In this document: positions 1-9,051 of the stretch, piece after piece | Layout: each line of letters begins with the position of its first letter | Numbering within the stretch: the first letter of the stretch is position 1 | Source of the DNA: Candidatus Poribacteria bacterium | GTDB lineage: Bacteria; Poribacteria; WGA-4E; GCA-2687025 | DNA: 64,000 bases | Assembly (NCBI GenBank): GCA_018644665.1 | Contig: JABGQA010000074.1 | Location: 34,648 to 98,647, forward strand | Direction: 5' to 3' | The notes under the pieces: generated by a model | What the model saw: only the letters and a program-made list of their open reading frames with translations | What the model was told of the DNA's origin: nothing | The model's database searches: none | Translations under genes and position numbers: made by a program

Positions 1-2802
1 GTCGCGTTCTCCCCAGACGGCTCCACGATCGCCACCGGCAGCTGGGACAAGACCGTAAGGGTGTGGGACGCACGCACATGGATAGAGTTCGCGACGTTGC
101 GTGGAGATGCCGGGCTCGTCTGGTCCGTTGCGTTCTCCCCGGACAGCGCGATCCTCGCCAGCGGCGGTTCCGGCGGCACGGTGAAGCTCTGGGCGTGGCA
201 GGCCCGACAGGAGATCGCCACGCTGGAAGGGCACACGAGCTCCCCGCGCGCTCTGGCGTTCTCCCCATCCGATTCGACGCTCGCGAGCGGCAGCCTCGAT
301 GGGACGATAGTTCTGTGGGACACGTCGCTCCACGCGCCGTCGCCCGACTTCGCTCAGCGTAGCTCGTGGGTGTCGGATCCCAACGCCAACGGCGACGGAG
401 CCGCAGGCCCCGGTGAGCGGGTGGAACTGCGCGCGCGGATGAGAAATGAGGGATATCGAAATGCCGAGGACGTCCGCGTTACGTTGACCGCCTCGGACCC
501 GGATGTGAGCGTGGTCCATGGTGAGGCTACCCACGCGAGGTGGCCGGTCGGGGAAGCGCGCAACAACGTAGGGTTCGTTTTGGACATCGCGTCAGATGCC
601 ACGGCGCATGACGTCACGGTCGTCGTGGATGTCGCGGCGCGCGTCGGCGGCCCCTGGCAGTTCACGTACACCTTCCCGATCGTGCGACCCGCCTTCGAGT
701 TCACCAAGCGCAACGCGTGGCTGTTCGACCCCACGCCGCGTGGCAACAAGGACGGCGTAGCGAGCCCGGGCGAACGGGTCCGGCCACGCATCCGCCTGCT
801 GAACGACGGCCCCGGCGCCGCTGCGGACGTCCGTGTGGCCGTGACCACACCCGACCCGGACGTGACGGTCGTCAGCGGCGACGTCACGCACGCCGCCTGG
901 CCGGAAGGCGCGGCGCGGAACAACGAAGGCATCGTGCTGGACATCGCGCCCGGCGCGACATCGCACGATGTGACGCTCGCGGTCGAAGTGACGTCGGACG
1001 GCGGGGGTCTGTGGCAGTTCGAGTTCGTGTTCCCCATCGTGGCTCCCGCGCCCGAGTTCACGCAGCGCAACGCATGGGTGTTCGATCCGTCGCCCGGCGG
1101 GAATAAGGACGGCATCGCGAATCCCGGCGAACGCATCGTACCGAGAATCCGCTTGAGGAACGACGGCCCCGGCGACGCGGCGAATGTCACCGTCACGATC
1201 GCGATCGTGACGACGGACATTGACATCGCCATCGTGAACCGGCAGGTCACCCACGAGACGTGGCCCCAGGGCGTCGCGCGCAACAACGACGGCCTCTCGC
1301 TGGACATCGCCCCGGGCGCGACGCCACACCAAGTCGCCATGAACGTCGCTGTCACCGCGGACAACGGAGGCCCGTGGGGCTTTACCTTCACGTTCCCCAT
1401 CGTGGCGCCGACGCTGACGTTCACGAAGCGCACCGCGTGGATATTCGAGCCTACGGCCGCCACGAAGAACGGGCAGGCCGACGCCGGGGAGCGTGTGCAC
1501 CCTCGCGTACGGCTGAGGAACGACGGGGCCGGCGATGCGGAGAACGTCACGGTGACGGTCAGCACGGACGACCCCGACGTGACGGTCGTCAGCGGAGCCG
1601 TCTCGCACGCGACGTGGCCGGCAGCCGTCGCGCGCAACAACAACGGCCTCGTCCTCGACATCTCACCCGACGCGACGTCGCACGATGCGACCGTGACGGT
1701 CGACGTGACGGCGGACAGCGGCGGGCCGTGGCAGTTTGCGTTCTCGTTCCCGGTGGTGGCATCGCCGCCGACGTTCGTCAAGCGCAACGCGTGGATCTAC
1801 GACCCGACGCCACGCGCCGACAAGGACGGCGTCGCGGAACCGGGAGAACGCGTGCGTCCGCGTATCCGACTGGTGAACGCGGGACGCGCGGATGCGGCCA
1901 ACGTGGGCGTGACGTTGACCATCACAGACCCGGACGTCACGGTTGTGCGCGCTACAGAAACACACGCTGCCTGGCCGGCCGGCGCGGCGCGCACCATTGT
2001 CGGGTTCGTGCTCGACATCGCGAGGGATGCGACGGCCCACGAAGTGACGGCGGTCGTGGACGTCACGGCCGACGGCGCCGACGCGCAGCAGTTCACCTTT
2101 GCCTTCCCCATCGTGCCCGGGCCGCCGGAGTTCGCGCTACGGAACTCGTGGGTGTATGACCCGACGCCTGACGGGAACAAAGACGGCGTGGCCGACGCGG
2201 GCGAGACTGTCCTGCCACGCGTGCGGCTACTGAACTCAGGCCAGACGCAGGCCGAGAACGTCGTTGTTACGCTCAGCACGGAGGATGGGGGCGTCACCGT
2301 TGCGGGAGCCACGGCGACCCACGCGACCTGGCCGGCAGGTGTAGCTCGGAACAACAGCGGGTTCGAGGTAGACATTGGGGCCGAGGGGTCGGGGAGCGTG
2401 GCGTTCACTGTCGATGTGACCGCCGAGAACGGCGGGCCGTGGCAGTTCACGTTTGGCGTCGTGGTCTCGGCGGCGGCCGCGCCAGCAGCGGCCACTGCGT
2501 TCCGTCCCGCGACGACTGCGTTGCTGCCGAACTACCCGAACCCCTTCAACCCGGAAACGTGGATCCCGTTCGATCTGTCGGAAGCCGCGGACGTGACCGT
2601 ACGCGTCTACGACATGCAGGGGCGTGAGGTGCGTCGCGTGGCGCTGGGTTATCTCGACGCCGGGGCGTACCGGGGCAGGGCCGACGCCGTGTATTGGGAC
2701 GGACACAACGAAGTCGGCGAGCCCGCTGCGAGCGGCGTGTACGTCTACGAGTTGAGGGCCGGGGAGTTCGTCGAGAGGCGCCGGATGGTGATACGGAAGT
2801 AG
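1..2802 (+). CDS. Secreted WD40 / tandem-repeat protein with T9SS-like C-terminal tail (5' partial)
   Basis: The frame is open from base 1, so the gene enters from the left; 934 codons are visible. It starts with about three WD40 blades (VAFSPDGS...KLW pattern). Six tandem modules of about 117-120 residues follow, each opening with F-x-x-R-[NST]-[AS]-W and a D-P-x-x-x-x-x-K-D-G-like segment, and each carrying conserved THxxWP and ARNN motifs; they read as Ig/CARDB-like beta modules. The last ~90 residues begin NYPNPFNPETWIPFDL and end RRMVIRK, typical of FlgD-Ig/type A sorting tails seen in Poribacteria and T9SS users. The product is probably exported and surface-located. The N-terminus and any signal peptide lie outside the window. 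The molecular role is unknown; it is probably a scaffold or adhesin. Confidence 0.9.
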   Translation, partial: VAFSPDGSTIATGSWDKTVRVWDARTWIEFATLRGDAGLVWSVAFSPDSAILASGGSGGTVKLWAWQARQEIATLEGHTSSPRALAFSPSDSTLASGSLDGTIVLWDTSLHAPSPDFAQRSSWVSDPNANGDGAAGPGERVELRARMRNEGYRNAEDVRVTLTASDPDVSVVHGEATHARWPVGEARNNVGFVLDIASDATAHDVTVVVDVAARVGGPWQFTYTFPIVRPAFEFTKRNAWLFDPTPRGNKDGVASPGERVRPRIRLLNDGPGAAADVRVAVTTPDPDVTVVSGDVTHAAWPEGAARNNEGIVLDIAPGATSHDVTLAVEVTSDGGGLWQFEFVFPIVAPAPEFTQRNAWVFDPSPGGNKDGIANPGERIVPRIRLRNDGPGDAANVTVTIAIVTTDIDIAIVNRQVTHETWPQGVARNNDGLSLDIAPGATPHQVAMNVAVTADNGGPWGFTFTFPIVAPTLTFTKRTAWIFEPTAATKNGQADAGERVHPRVRLRNDGAGDAENVTVTVSTDDPDVTVVSGAVSHATWPAAVARNNNGLVLDISPDATSHDATVTVDVTADSGGPWQFAFSFPVVASPPTFVKRNAWIYDPTPRADKDGVAEPGERVRPRIRLVNAGRADAANVGVTLTITDPDVTVVRATETHAAWPAGAARTIVGFVLDIARDATAHEVTAVVDVTADGADAQQFTFAFPIVPGPPEFALRNSWVYDPTPDGNKDGVADAGETVLPRVRLLNSGQTQAENVVVTLSTEDGGVTVAGATATHATWPAGVARNNSGFEVDIGAEGSGSVAFTVDVTAENGGPWQFTFGVVVSAAAAPAAATAFRPATTALLPNYPNPFNPETWIPFDLSEAADVTVRVYDMQGREVRRVALGYLDAGAYRGRADAVYWDGHNEVGEPAASGVYVYELRAGEFVERRRMVIRK

Positions 2803-2933
2803 GCGGGCTGCGGCGCTATCTCGCTGTGCTGATGACGCGTCCATCGATAGGCCGGGCCTGCGCGTCGTGTCCACGGTTGCTCCGGTGACTGGTGACGCCA
2901 CGGGCGCCTGCCTCGTCATGGACCCCGCCTCCA

Positions 2934-2954
2934 TCCTCCCCTGCTCGGGGAGGA
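2934..2954. terminator. Hairpin between convergent genes
   Basis: A perfect 8-bp stem (TCCTCCCC / GGGGAGGA) with a 5-base loop lies between the convergent WD40 gene and the M60 peptidase gene. There is no T-run on either side, so intrinsic termination is an inference from position and stem strength. Confidence 0.5.
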
Positions 2955-3074
2955 CGTTCACGCCTGCAATCGTCAGATGTGAGCGGCCACGTCAGACGGT
3001 CTCGCGGCCCTGGAGCGGCAGGATCGGATTGGCGTGCGGAGTCAGTTGCCAGCGCCACGGGATAGCGCCGCGTG

Positions 3075-5261
3075 TCATTCGTCGAACGGCGCAGGCAGCC
3101 ACGGCTCCAGGCGCGCGATGGACGCTCGCGCCTCCTCCGATGTGGGTACGCCCCACGCCTCGAAGAACGGGCCGAGGTCGCGACCGACGCGGCGCGAGAA
3201 CCGCACCATCCACTGATCGCGCTTCGCTTCGTCGGAGCCCGGCCTGTCGGCGTCCACCAACTGTCGATACTCGCGGAACACGTCGACGAACGGCTCCCAG
3301 CCGAACTCCTGCTGCATCTGGTGGTACATTGTCAGCGCGAGGAACGGCCGTGACCGCCACTCTGCGAACGGCGACCCGGCGTCCGCGTGCTCGCGGGCGG
3401 CCGTCAGGACGCGCTCATCGCTGAGCGTGTCGCGCGAGTCCGACGGCGCGATCCCGCACACCTTGTCGTAGACGTAGAGCGTGAACAGGTTGCACGTGAC
3501 CTCGCCCGTGCCGCCGAATGTCCAGTCCGGCGACTGGTGGTTGTGACCTATCTCGTGGAAATGACCCCAACTGCCCTGCCGCAACCCGTCAAGATCGACG
3601 GCGACCTCGGCGGCGTCGAGGTGCGTCATTATGGGGTAGCCGGCATGCATGTACCCCGCGGATATCTGGATGTCCGCGACGATGCGCTCCGGCCGCGCTC
3701 GCTCGCGAGGGATCGCAGCCAGGTCTGCACAGGCGTCCATCACGCGGTCCCAGAACTCCATGAGTTCGGTCGGGTTGTCCACGCGACGCGCGATGTCCGT
3801 AGGCACCGTCAGGACGACCTTCGCGGTTTCGAACTCCGCCCAGGGACCGGGCAGGTCGCGGACACGCTCGCGCCAGTCGTCGTCGGTCGTCTGGCCCAGA
3901 ACGAAGCGCGGAGCAGCCACAGCGCCCTCTATCGTCAGCGAGGCCGAGCCGGACAGGCCGCGAGGCACGGAGATGTAGAGGAGGCCGCCGAACGCGCAGG
4001 CGGCCTCCGTCGCGTCGGCGACGATGGGGAAGACGCGCGTGATCTGCGGCGCGCGCGACCACTCCGCCTTGTGCCACAGGCTGTCGGCGTGCGCGCCTAT
4101 CCGCACAGTGAGCCCGACTTCGGTTGCGGGGACGTCAGCCGCGATGTGGATTGCCTCGCCGGGTGGGGCGTACAGCCCTGTGCCATGCCAGCCCAGCCGG
4201 CTGAGATCGACGTCCACGAGCACGGATTGGCGCCGCGCCGCGTCGTCTGGCACCGCGCCGGGGAAGGCGGTCGCGGATGGGTGCGGGGCGATGTCGCCAG
4301 GCGCGGAGAGCGACGCTGCCACGACCTCGCGCGCGACGGCGACTCTCGCCAACGCATGCTCGGGCCCGAGCGGCCATTCTGGCGCGACTGCGGGCGTAGG
4401 GGCAGCGTCGATGAGCGGGAGGAACAGGGAGTCCGACGGCGGACACGACCGGATGGCGTGTGTCACGATCCACGCGGCCTGCGCGGCGTCTTCACGGGTC
4501 GCGTCCGTGACTAGCTGGGCCAGCGCGCGCTTCGCGTGTGTCGTCTTCGGCGGGTCCTCGACCGTCGCGTACCCGTGCTCCGACGTGCGGCTTAGCGTGC
4601 CGTCACCCCAAACGACTCCTGCCGGGGCGAGCAGTCGGTTGCCCGGGTGCTGTGTCGCGATGTCACGCCCCGGGTTGAGCTGACTCCATCCCCAGCCGAG
4701 CCCGGCCGTGAGGAGGCCGCCGCCAGCGTCCACGAAGCTCCTCACGGCGTGGAGCGCAGCTTCGTCATCCAGTTCGTGCGCGCCCACGCAAATCACACTC
4801 AGCCCGTCGAGGGCGCTGGATAGGTCGTCCTGCGACAGCTCGCGAGGGACGAAATCAGCATCGCGGAGTAGTCGCAGAAGGCGGGGCGACCCGTAGACGC
4901 CGACCTCCGGCCGCTGCCCTGCCTCGCCGGCCGCCCATCTTGCCGCGTTCAGGAGAAGGCGCCCTGTGTCGGTGGCGTCGTCGGGCGTCAGGTAGCCGGT
5001 GTGCCCGAACGCGACGACGCGCCCAGCACCAAGCAGCGTCGTGGCCACGACAGGCGCGGACACGCCGCGTGTCGCTTGCCCGACGGCGACCACCGTCGCG
5101 TCGGGACCGAACACGCTCAGCGGCCCTGGCACGCCTGGGGCATGGATCTCGTTGACGCCCTCGAGGAGGACTTCGCGGGGCCCCGCTTCGCTGGCGACGG
5201 CTTCCGTCCGCAACGCGATCACGGCGGCTAAGGTCACCATCCCGACTGCCACCCTGCGCAT
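3075..5261 (-). CDS. Secreted M60-family (enhancin-like) zinc metallopeptidase
   Basis: 728 residues from the chosen start. The N-terminus (MRRVAVGMVTLAAVIALRTE) is a signal peptide. The next ~230 residues resemble a glutamine-amidotransferase/ThuA-like fold (GAGRVVAFGHTGYL). The C-terminal half is the peptidase M60 domain, with the zinc motif HEIGHNHQ followed by GGTGEVTCN, which supplies the downstream Glu ligand (HExxH...E). M60 enzymes cut O-glycoproteins such as mucins, so a host- or matrix-glycoprotein target is plausible. ATG 5261 has GGAGG five bases upstream. An in-frame ATG at 5360 also has a good GGAGG and would add 33 residues before the signal peptide. The gene is divergent from the LamG gene. 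Confidence 0.88.
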   Translation of the reverse strand: MRRVAVGMVTLAAVIALRTEAVASEAGPREVLLEGVNEIHAPGVPGPLSVFGPDATVVAVGQATRGVSAPVVATTLLGAGRVVAFGHTGYLTPDDATDTGRLLLNAARWAAGEAGQRPEVGVYGSPRLLRLLRDADFVPRELSQDDLSSALDGLSVICVGAHELDDEAALHAVRSFVDAGGGLLTAGLGWGWSQLNPGRDIATQHPGNRLLAPAGVVWGDGTLSRTSEHGYATVEDPPKTTHAKRALAQLVTDATREDAAQAAWIVTHAIRSCPPSDSLFLPLIDAAPTPAVAPEWPLGPEHALARVAVAREVVAASLSAPGDIAPHPSATAFPGAVPDDAARRQSVLVDVDLSRLGWHGTGLYAPPGEAIHIAADVPATEVGLTVRIGAHADSLWHKAEWSRAPQITRVFPIVADATEAACAFGGLLYISVPRGLSGSASLTIEGAVAAPRFVLGQTTDDDWRERVRDLPGPWAEFETAKVVLTVPTDIARRVDNPTELMEFWDRVMDACADLAAIPRERARPERIVADIQISAGYMHAGYPIMTHLDAAEVAVDLDGLRQGSWGHFHEIGHNHQSPDWTFGGTGEVTCNLFTLYVYDKVCGIAPSDSRDTLSDERVLTAAREHADAGSPFAEWRSRPFLALTMYHQMQQEFGWEPFVDVFREYRQLVDADRPGSDEAKRDQWMVRFSRRVGRDLGPFFEAWGVPTSEEARASIARLEPWLPAPFDE

Positions 5262-5391
5262 ATGTTCCTCCGTGAATTCGCCGCCGCGGGCAAATGCCCC
5301 TGCGTGTTGTCGGCTCCGCCTCGGCCCTGGGTCGCCAACGTTGCCGTCGTAGTGTGGCATCGGCGACCTCCTGGTGTCACGGAATCCGCTT

Positions 5392-5406
5392 GGCTAAGGG
5401 TTAGCC
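5392..5406. promoter_or_regulatory. Inverted repeat, possible operator
   Basis: GGCTAA-GGG-TTAGCC, a perfect 6-bp inverted repeat, sits four bases upstream of the -35 element of the LamG gene and in the leader of the divergent peptidase gene. The position suits a regulator site acting on both genes; the regulator is unknown. Confidence 0.35.
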
Positions 5407-5410
5407 GACG

Positions 5411-5440
5411 TTGACAGCACGTTTTGCGGCAGAGGATATT
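5411..5440 (+). promoter_or_regulatory. Sigma-70-type promoter of the LamG gene
   Basis: TTGACA at 5411-5416 and GATATT at 5435-5440, spacer 18 (a TATTAT alternative starts two bases later). Transcription would begin near 5447, leaving a leader of about 45 bases before the ATG at 5491. Confidence 0.6.
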
Positions 5441-5490
5441 ATCCCTACATTCGCCGCACTACCCCCGCCATATCAGGAGAAGGGCTCGAC

Positions 5491-6261
5491 ATGAAATGGT
5501 ATCCGGCGCGCTTCGCATGCGCCTTGCTTGTAGCTTCTACAGTCGTGGCCCACGCACAGAAGGACGCACTACCGGTGCTCATGTTGTCCTTTGATGAGGG
5601 CTCCGGCAAGACGGCGAAGGACGCCTCGGGCAACGGCCTCGACGGGACAATCACAGGCGCTAAGTGGGCCGACGGCATGCACGGGCAAGCGCTCGACTTC
5701 AACGGCGTCGACGACGTCGTCGTTGTCTCGGACGACCCTAAGCTGCTGCTACCCGACGCCGGGACGCTGATGGTCTGGTCGTTCATCGAGACGGAGGCCG
5801 GGCACGGCTCTTGGCCCCGTATCATCATCAAGGCGTCCAGCAATGGTGGCACGACCGGCATGGATCTCCTGTTTGACCGCGGGCTCGATTACGGAATCCG
5901 ATTCTGCATCGTCGACTGCGACACTATCTTTTCGCCGGTGCCCACGGACACATGGGTTCACGTCGCCGTGACGTACGACGGCTCGGATATCGTGGCCTAT
6001 CTGGACGGCGAGGAGGTCGGCACGGTGCCACAGCGCGGGGCCCCGCTAGACACCACAGGGCTGGACCTGCACATCGGGAGCGGATCTGCTTTCGATCGCC
6101 CGTTCGACGGCAAGCACGACGAAGTCAGGATCTGGGACATCGCGCTGGACGCAGAAACGGTTGCCTGGCACATGGACACGAGCAGCATCGAGTTCCTCGC
6201 CGTGCAGCCGGGCGGCAAGTCGGCGACGACGTGGGCCGCGGTGAAGTCGGCCACCAGGTAG
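5491..6261 (+). CDS. Secreted LamG/concanavalin-like domain protein
   Basis: 256 residues. A signal peptide covers about residues 1-22 (ends VVAHAQ). Residues ~30-230 form one LamG/pentraxin-type jelly roll: LSFDEGSGKTAKDASGNG near the start, then TWVHVAVTYDG and AYLDGEEVG, then DEVRIWDIALDAE at the end. Such domains bind carbohydrate or protein ligands. The C-terminus reads FLAVQPGGKSATTWAAVK, a motif shared with the proteins at 29332 and 30060. The ATG follows AGGAGAAGG. No catalytic residues are evident, so this is probably a binding or structural protein. Confidence 0.85.
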   Translation: MKWYPARFACALLVASTVVAHAQKDALPVLMLSFDEGSGKTAKDASGNGLDGTITGAKWADGMHGQALDFNGVDDVVVVSDDPKLLLPDAGTLMVWSFIETEAGHGSWPRIIIKASSNGGTTGMDLLFDRGLDYGIRFCIVDCDTIFSPVPTDTWVHVAVTYDGSDIVAYLDGEEVGTVPQRGAPLDTTGLDLHIGSGSAFDRPFDGKHDEVRIWDIALDAETVAWHMDTSSIEFLAVQPGGKSATTWAAVKSATR

Positions 6262-6352
6262 CGCAGCGTCCTAACGCGGTCTCCTACGGCGTGCGCGACG
6301 ACCATCCGCTGGCGCGACACGCGGCGCGACTCACCCGGGAGCGATAGTCGTC

Positions 6353-7513
6353 ATGCACGGACTGCAGGCCGCGGTGGTGGGGACGGGCTTCATCGGGCCC
6401 GTCCACGTTGAGGCGTTACGTCGGCTGTGCGTCAACGTACGGGGAGTGCTGGGTAGTTCGGGCGACAAGTCGCGCGTGGCCGCGGCGCGCCTGGGAGTCG
6501 ACACGGCGTACGCGTCGCTCGAGGCGCTGCTCGCAGACGACCAGGTCGATGTCGTCCACATCACGTCGCCGAACTACCTACACCATGAGCAGACGGCCGC
6601 CGCGCTCAGGGCGGGGAAGCACGTCCTGTGCGAAAAGCCTCTCGCGATGAACGCCGAGGAGACGGCCTCCCTTGTGGCGCTCGCGGCCGAACGCGGGCTG
6701 GCCGCGGGCGTCAACTACAACATCCGGTTCTACCCGATCTGCGTCGAAGCGCGCGAGCGCGCGCTCAGCGGCAGCCTCGGCGACGTGTGGAGCGTCGTGG
6801 GCAGCTACGTGCAGGACTGGCTAACCAGGCCCACGGACTACAACTGGCGGGTGCTCGCCGACCGAGCCGGCGCGCTACGGGCCGTCGCGGACATAGGCAC
6901 GCACTGGCTGGACCTTCTGCTGCACATTTCCGGCCTGGAAGTCGAGGCCGTGATGGCCGATCTGTCCACGGTGCATCCGACACGCCGTCGGCCCGTCGGC
7001 GAAGTCGAGACGTTCGCCGCGAGCGCGGCGGGCGCGCCGGAGACGGAGCCGGTGGACATCGATACCGAGGACCAGGGGTCGGTCCTGCTGCGGTTCCGAG
7101 GTGGCGCTCACGGCAATCTCTGGGTTTCCCAAACGACGCCCGGCCGCAAGAACTGCCTACGCTTCGAGATCGCAGGGAGCGGCGGATCTCTCGCCTGGAA
7201 CAGCGAGAATCCCAACGAATTGTGGATGGGCGCCCGCGACGAACCCAACGCGCTGATGCTCCGTGACCCGTCGCTACTGAGCGGCGCGGCGGCGGGTCGG
7301 GCGTCGCTACCGGGCGGGCACAACGAAGGCTTCCACGACACGTTCAAGGAGTGTTTCCGCGCCTTCTACGAGCACATCGCGAGCGTCGCGCCCGCGGAGG
7401 ACGCTGCATATCCGACATTTGCGGACGGCCACCGTGAGGTCGCCCTGTGCGAGGCGATCCTGCGGAGCCATCGCGAGCAACGCTGGGTCGCGACCGAAGG
7501 AGACAACGCATGA
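6353..7513 (+). CDS. Gfo/Idh/MocA-family oxidoreductase
   Basis: 386 residues. The Rossmann motif is at the N-terminus ([12 protein letters not shown]), followed by ITSPNYLH and the family signature CEKPLAMN near residue 95. The C-terminal alpha/beta domain includes [14 protein letters not shown], which holds the catalytic Lys/His environment. Members oxidise sugars, inositols or sugar acids with NAD(P); the substrate cannot be read from sequence. The stop codon overlaps the start of the next gene by ATGA, so the two are translationally coupled and probably act on the same sugar. Confidence 0.92.
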   Translation: MHGLQAAVVGTGFIGPVHVEALRRLCVNVRGVLGSSGDKSRVAAARLGVDTAYASLEALLADDQVDVVHITSPNYLHHEQTAAALRAGKHVLCEKPLAMNAEETASLVALAAERGLAAGVNYNIRFYPICVEARERALSGSLGDVWSVVGSYVQDWLTRPTDYNWRVLADRAGALRAVADIGTHWLDLLLHISGLEVEAVMADLSTVHPTRRRPVGEVETFAASAAGAPETEPVDIDTEDQGSVLLRFRGGAHGNLWVSQTTPGRKNCLRFEIAGSGGSLAWNSENPNELWMGARDEPNALMLRDPSLLSGAAAGRASLPGGHNEGFHDTFKECFRAFYEHIASVAPAEDAAYPTFADGHREVALCEAILRSHREQRWVATEGDNA

Positions 7514-8430
7514 AGCTAGGGTTCGTGAGCGCGATTCTGCCCGAGTTGCCCCTCGGCGAGGTGATGACGTTCGCGGCCGACGCGGGGTTCGACTCGGTCG
7601 AGGTCATGTGTTGGCCGAAGGGAAAGGCCGAGCGGCGCTACGCGGGCGTGACGCACATCGACGTCGGAGCCCTGGACGCCGCTGAGATCGCGGCCATCGC
7701 CGCGCTCGTGTCGCAGACGGGGGTGGAGATAAGCGGCCTGGGATACTACCCGAACCCGCTCACGTCCGACCGCGACGAGGCGGCGACGTACATCGAGCAC
7801 ATCCGGGCGGTGATCGTCGCGGCGGAGCAGCTTGGGCTTCGGAACGTCAACACGTTCATCGGCCGCGACTGGACTCGGTCGGTCGAGGACAACTGGGGCC
7901 GCTTCGTCGAGGTGTGGGAGCCGCTGATCGCCCGCGCCGAGCGGCACGACGTGCTCATCGGGATCGAGAACTGCCCGATGCTCTTCACGGGGGACGAGTG
8001 GCCCGGCGGGAAGAATCTCGCGATTTCGCCAGCAATCTGGCGACGCATGTTCGAGGCGATTCCGAGCCCGAACTTCGGCCTGAACTACGACCCGTCGCAC
8101 ATGGTGTGGCAGCAGATGGACTACCTGGCGCCGATGCGCGAGTTCGCCGACCGCATACACCACGCGCACGCCAAGGACGTCCGCATCGACACGGAGAAGC
8201 TGAACGACGTCGGCATCCTGGCACACCCGCTGGACTACCACACGCCGAAGCTGCCGGGCCTGGGCGCCATCGACTGGGGCGCGTTCTTCTCCACTCTGGG
8301 CGACACGGGTTACGACGGCCACGTCGCGATAGAGGTCGAGGACCGGGCGTACGAGGGGTCACTCGACGCGCGTAAGGCGTCCATCCGCCAGAGCGGCAAC
8401 TACCTCAGACAGTTCGTCGATTGGCGCTAG
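7510..8430 (+). CDS. Sugar phosphate isomerase/epimerase (xylose-isomerase-like TIM barrel)
   Basis: 306 residues, starting at ATG 7510 with AAGGAGA upstream and a four-base overlap with the dehydrogenase gene. The AP-endonuclease-2/xylose-isomerase-like barrel shows the usual metal-ligand strands: GIENCP (Glu), NYDPSH (Asp/His), HAHAKDV (His) and IEVED (Glu). The pairing with a Gfo/Idh/MocA enzyme is common in inositol and uncommon-sugar catabolism. It ends nine bases before the convergent stop at 8440, leaving no room for a separate terminator. Confidence 0.9.
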   Translation: MKLGFVSAILPELPLGEVMTFAADAGFDSVEVMCWPKGKAERRYAGVTHIDVGALDAAEIAAIAALVSQTGVEISGLGYYPNPLTSDRDEAATYIEHIRAVIVAAEQLGLRNVNTFIGRDWTRSVEDNWGRFVEVWEPLIARAERHDVLIGIENCPMLFTGDEWPGGKNLAISPAIWRRMFEAIPSPNFGLNYDPSHMVWQQMDYLAPMREFADRIHHAHAKDVRIDTEKLNDVGILAHPLDYHTPKLPGLGAIDWGAFFSTLGDTGYDGHVAIEVEDRAYEGSLDARKASIRQSGNYLRQFVDWR

Positions 8431-8439
8431 CCGGCCGCC

Positions 8440-9051
8440 CTACAGCGCGCCCAGGACGAGGGACAGTGTCACGCCGTGGCGGTTCAGCGTGACGGTGTCC
8501 ACGTCCGCGTGGTCTGCCGCGTTCACCCCCGGCTCCAGCAACGTGAAGCTGTACGTGACGGCGCCCTCGAGCCTGCCGAAGTCGAAGATGCTGTCCAGCA
8601 GTCCGACGCGGAACCCGGCGAAGGCCTCGCCTCCGAAGTCGTTCTGGATGTTCGCCGGGCTGCCGAACATCTCCTCGAACGAGTAGAACGTCGCGCCGAT
8701 GCCGATGAATGGAGCGCGCCGGCTGCCCAGATGCAACGCGAGCGCCGCGCCGACCGTGCTGACGTCGAGGGCGCCCAGTGGGAGGACGCTGTCGTCGTTG
8801 GCGCGGGTGTCGACGCTGTAGCGCGTGAACGGCACGGACAGCCTCCACGACTCAGGCGACAGCCACAGGTTCACTGCCAGCGACTCGGTGCGAGCTGGCT
8901 CCAACTCGTCGTTGCCGAGCACGATTCCTCGACCGACCTCGATCTCGACGTTCTCCACGGCCTCGCGATACGGCTCGACGTCGAGCGCGCGCGCGCCGGA
9001 CGCGATCCCGGCGAACAGCACGACTGCAGCCGTGGCTCCTCTAGCGGTCAT
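8440..9051 (-). CDS. Outer-membrane beta-barrel protein, last gene of metal-efflux operon
   Basis: 203 residues. The signal peptide ends near SGARA (about residue 21). The remainder alternates polar and apolar residues with aromatic belts (YSFTLLEP, RHGVTLSLVLGAL) and ends on a hydrophobic strand, as small outer-membrane barrels do. ATG 9051 follows GGAGGAAGAGA inside the end of the pump gene (11-base overlap), so it is coupled to that gene. No specific family is recognised. A role in metal passage or envelope sensing is inferred from context. Confidence 0.75.
   Translation of the reverse strand: MTARGATAAVVLFAGIASGARALDVEPYREAVENVEIEVGRGIVLGNDELEPARTESLAVNLWLSPESWRLSVPFTRYSVDTRANDDSVLPLGALDVSTVGAALALHLGSRRAPFIGIGATFYSFEEMFGSPANIQNDFGGEAFAGFRVGLLDSIFDFGRLEGAVTYSFTLLEPGVNAADHADVDTVTLNRHGVTLSLVLGAL

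Noticed and set aside
354..1787. 477-codon minus-strand frame opposite the WD40/repeat protein
   Set aside because: Ser/Thr/Val-rich shadow of the tandem modules with no recognisable protein features.
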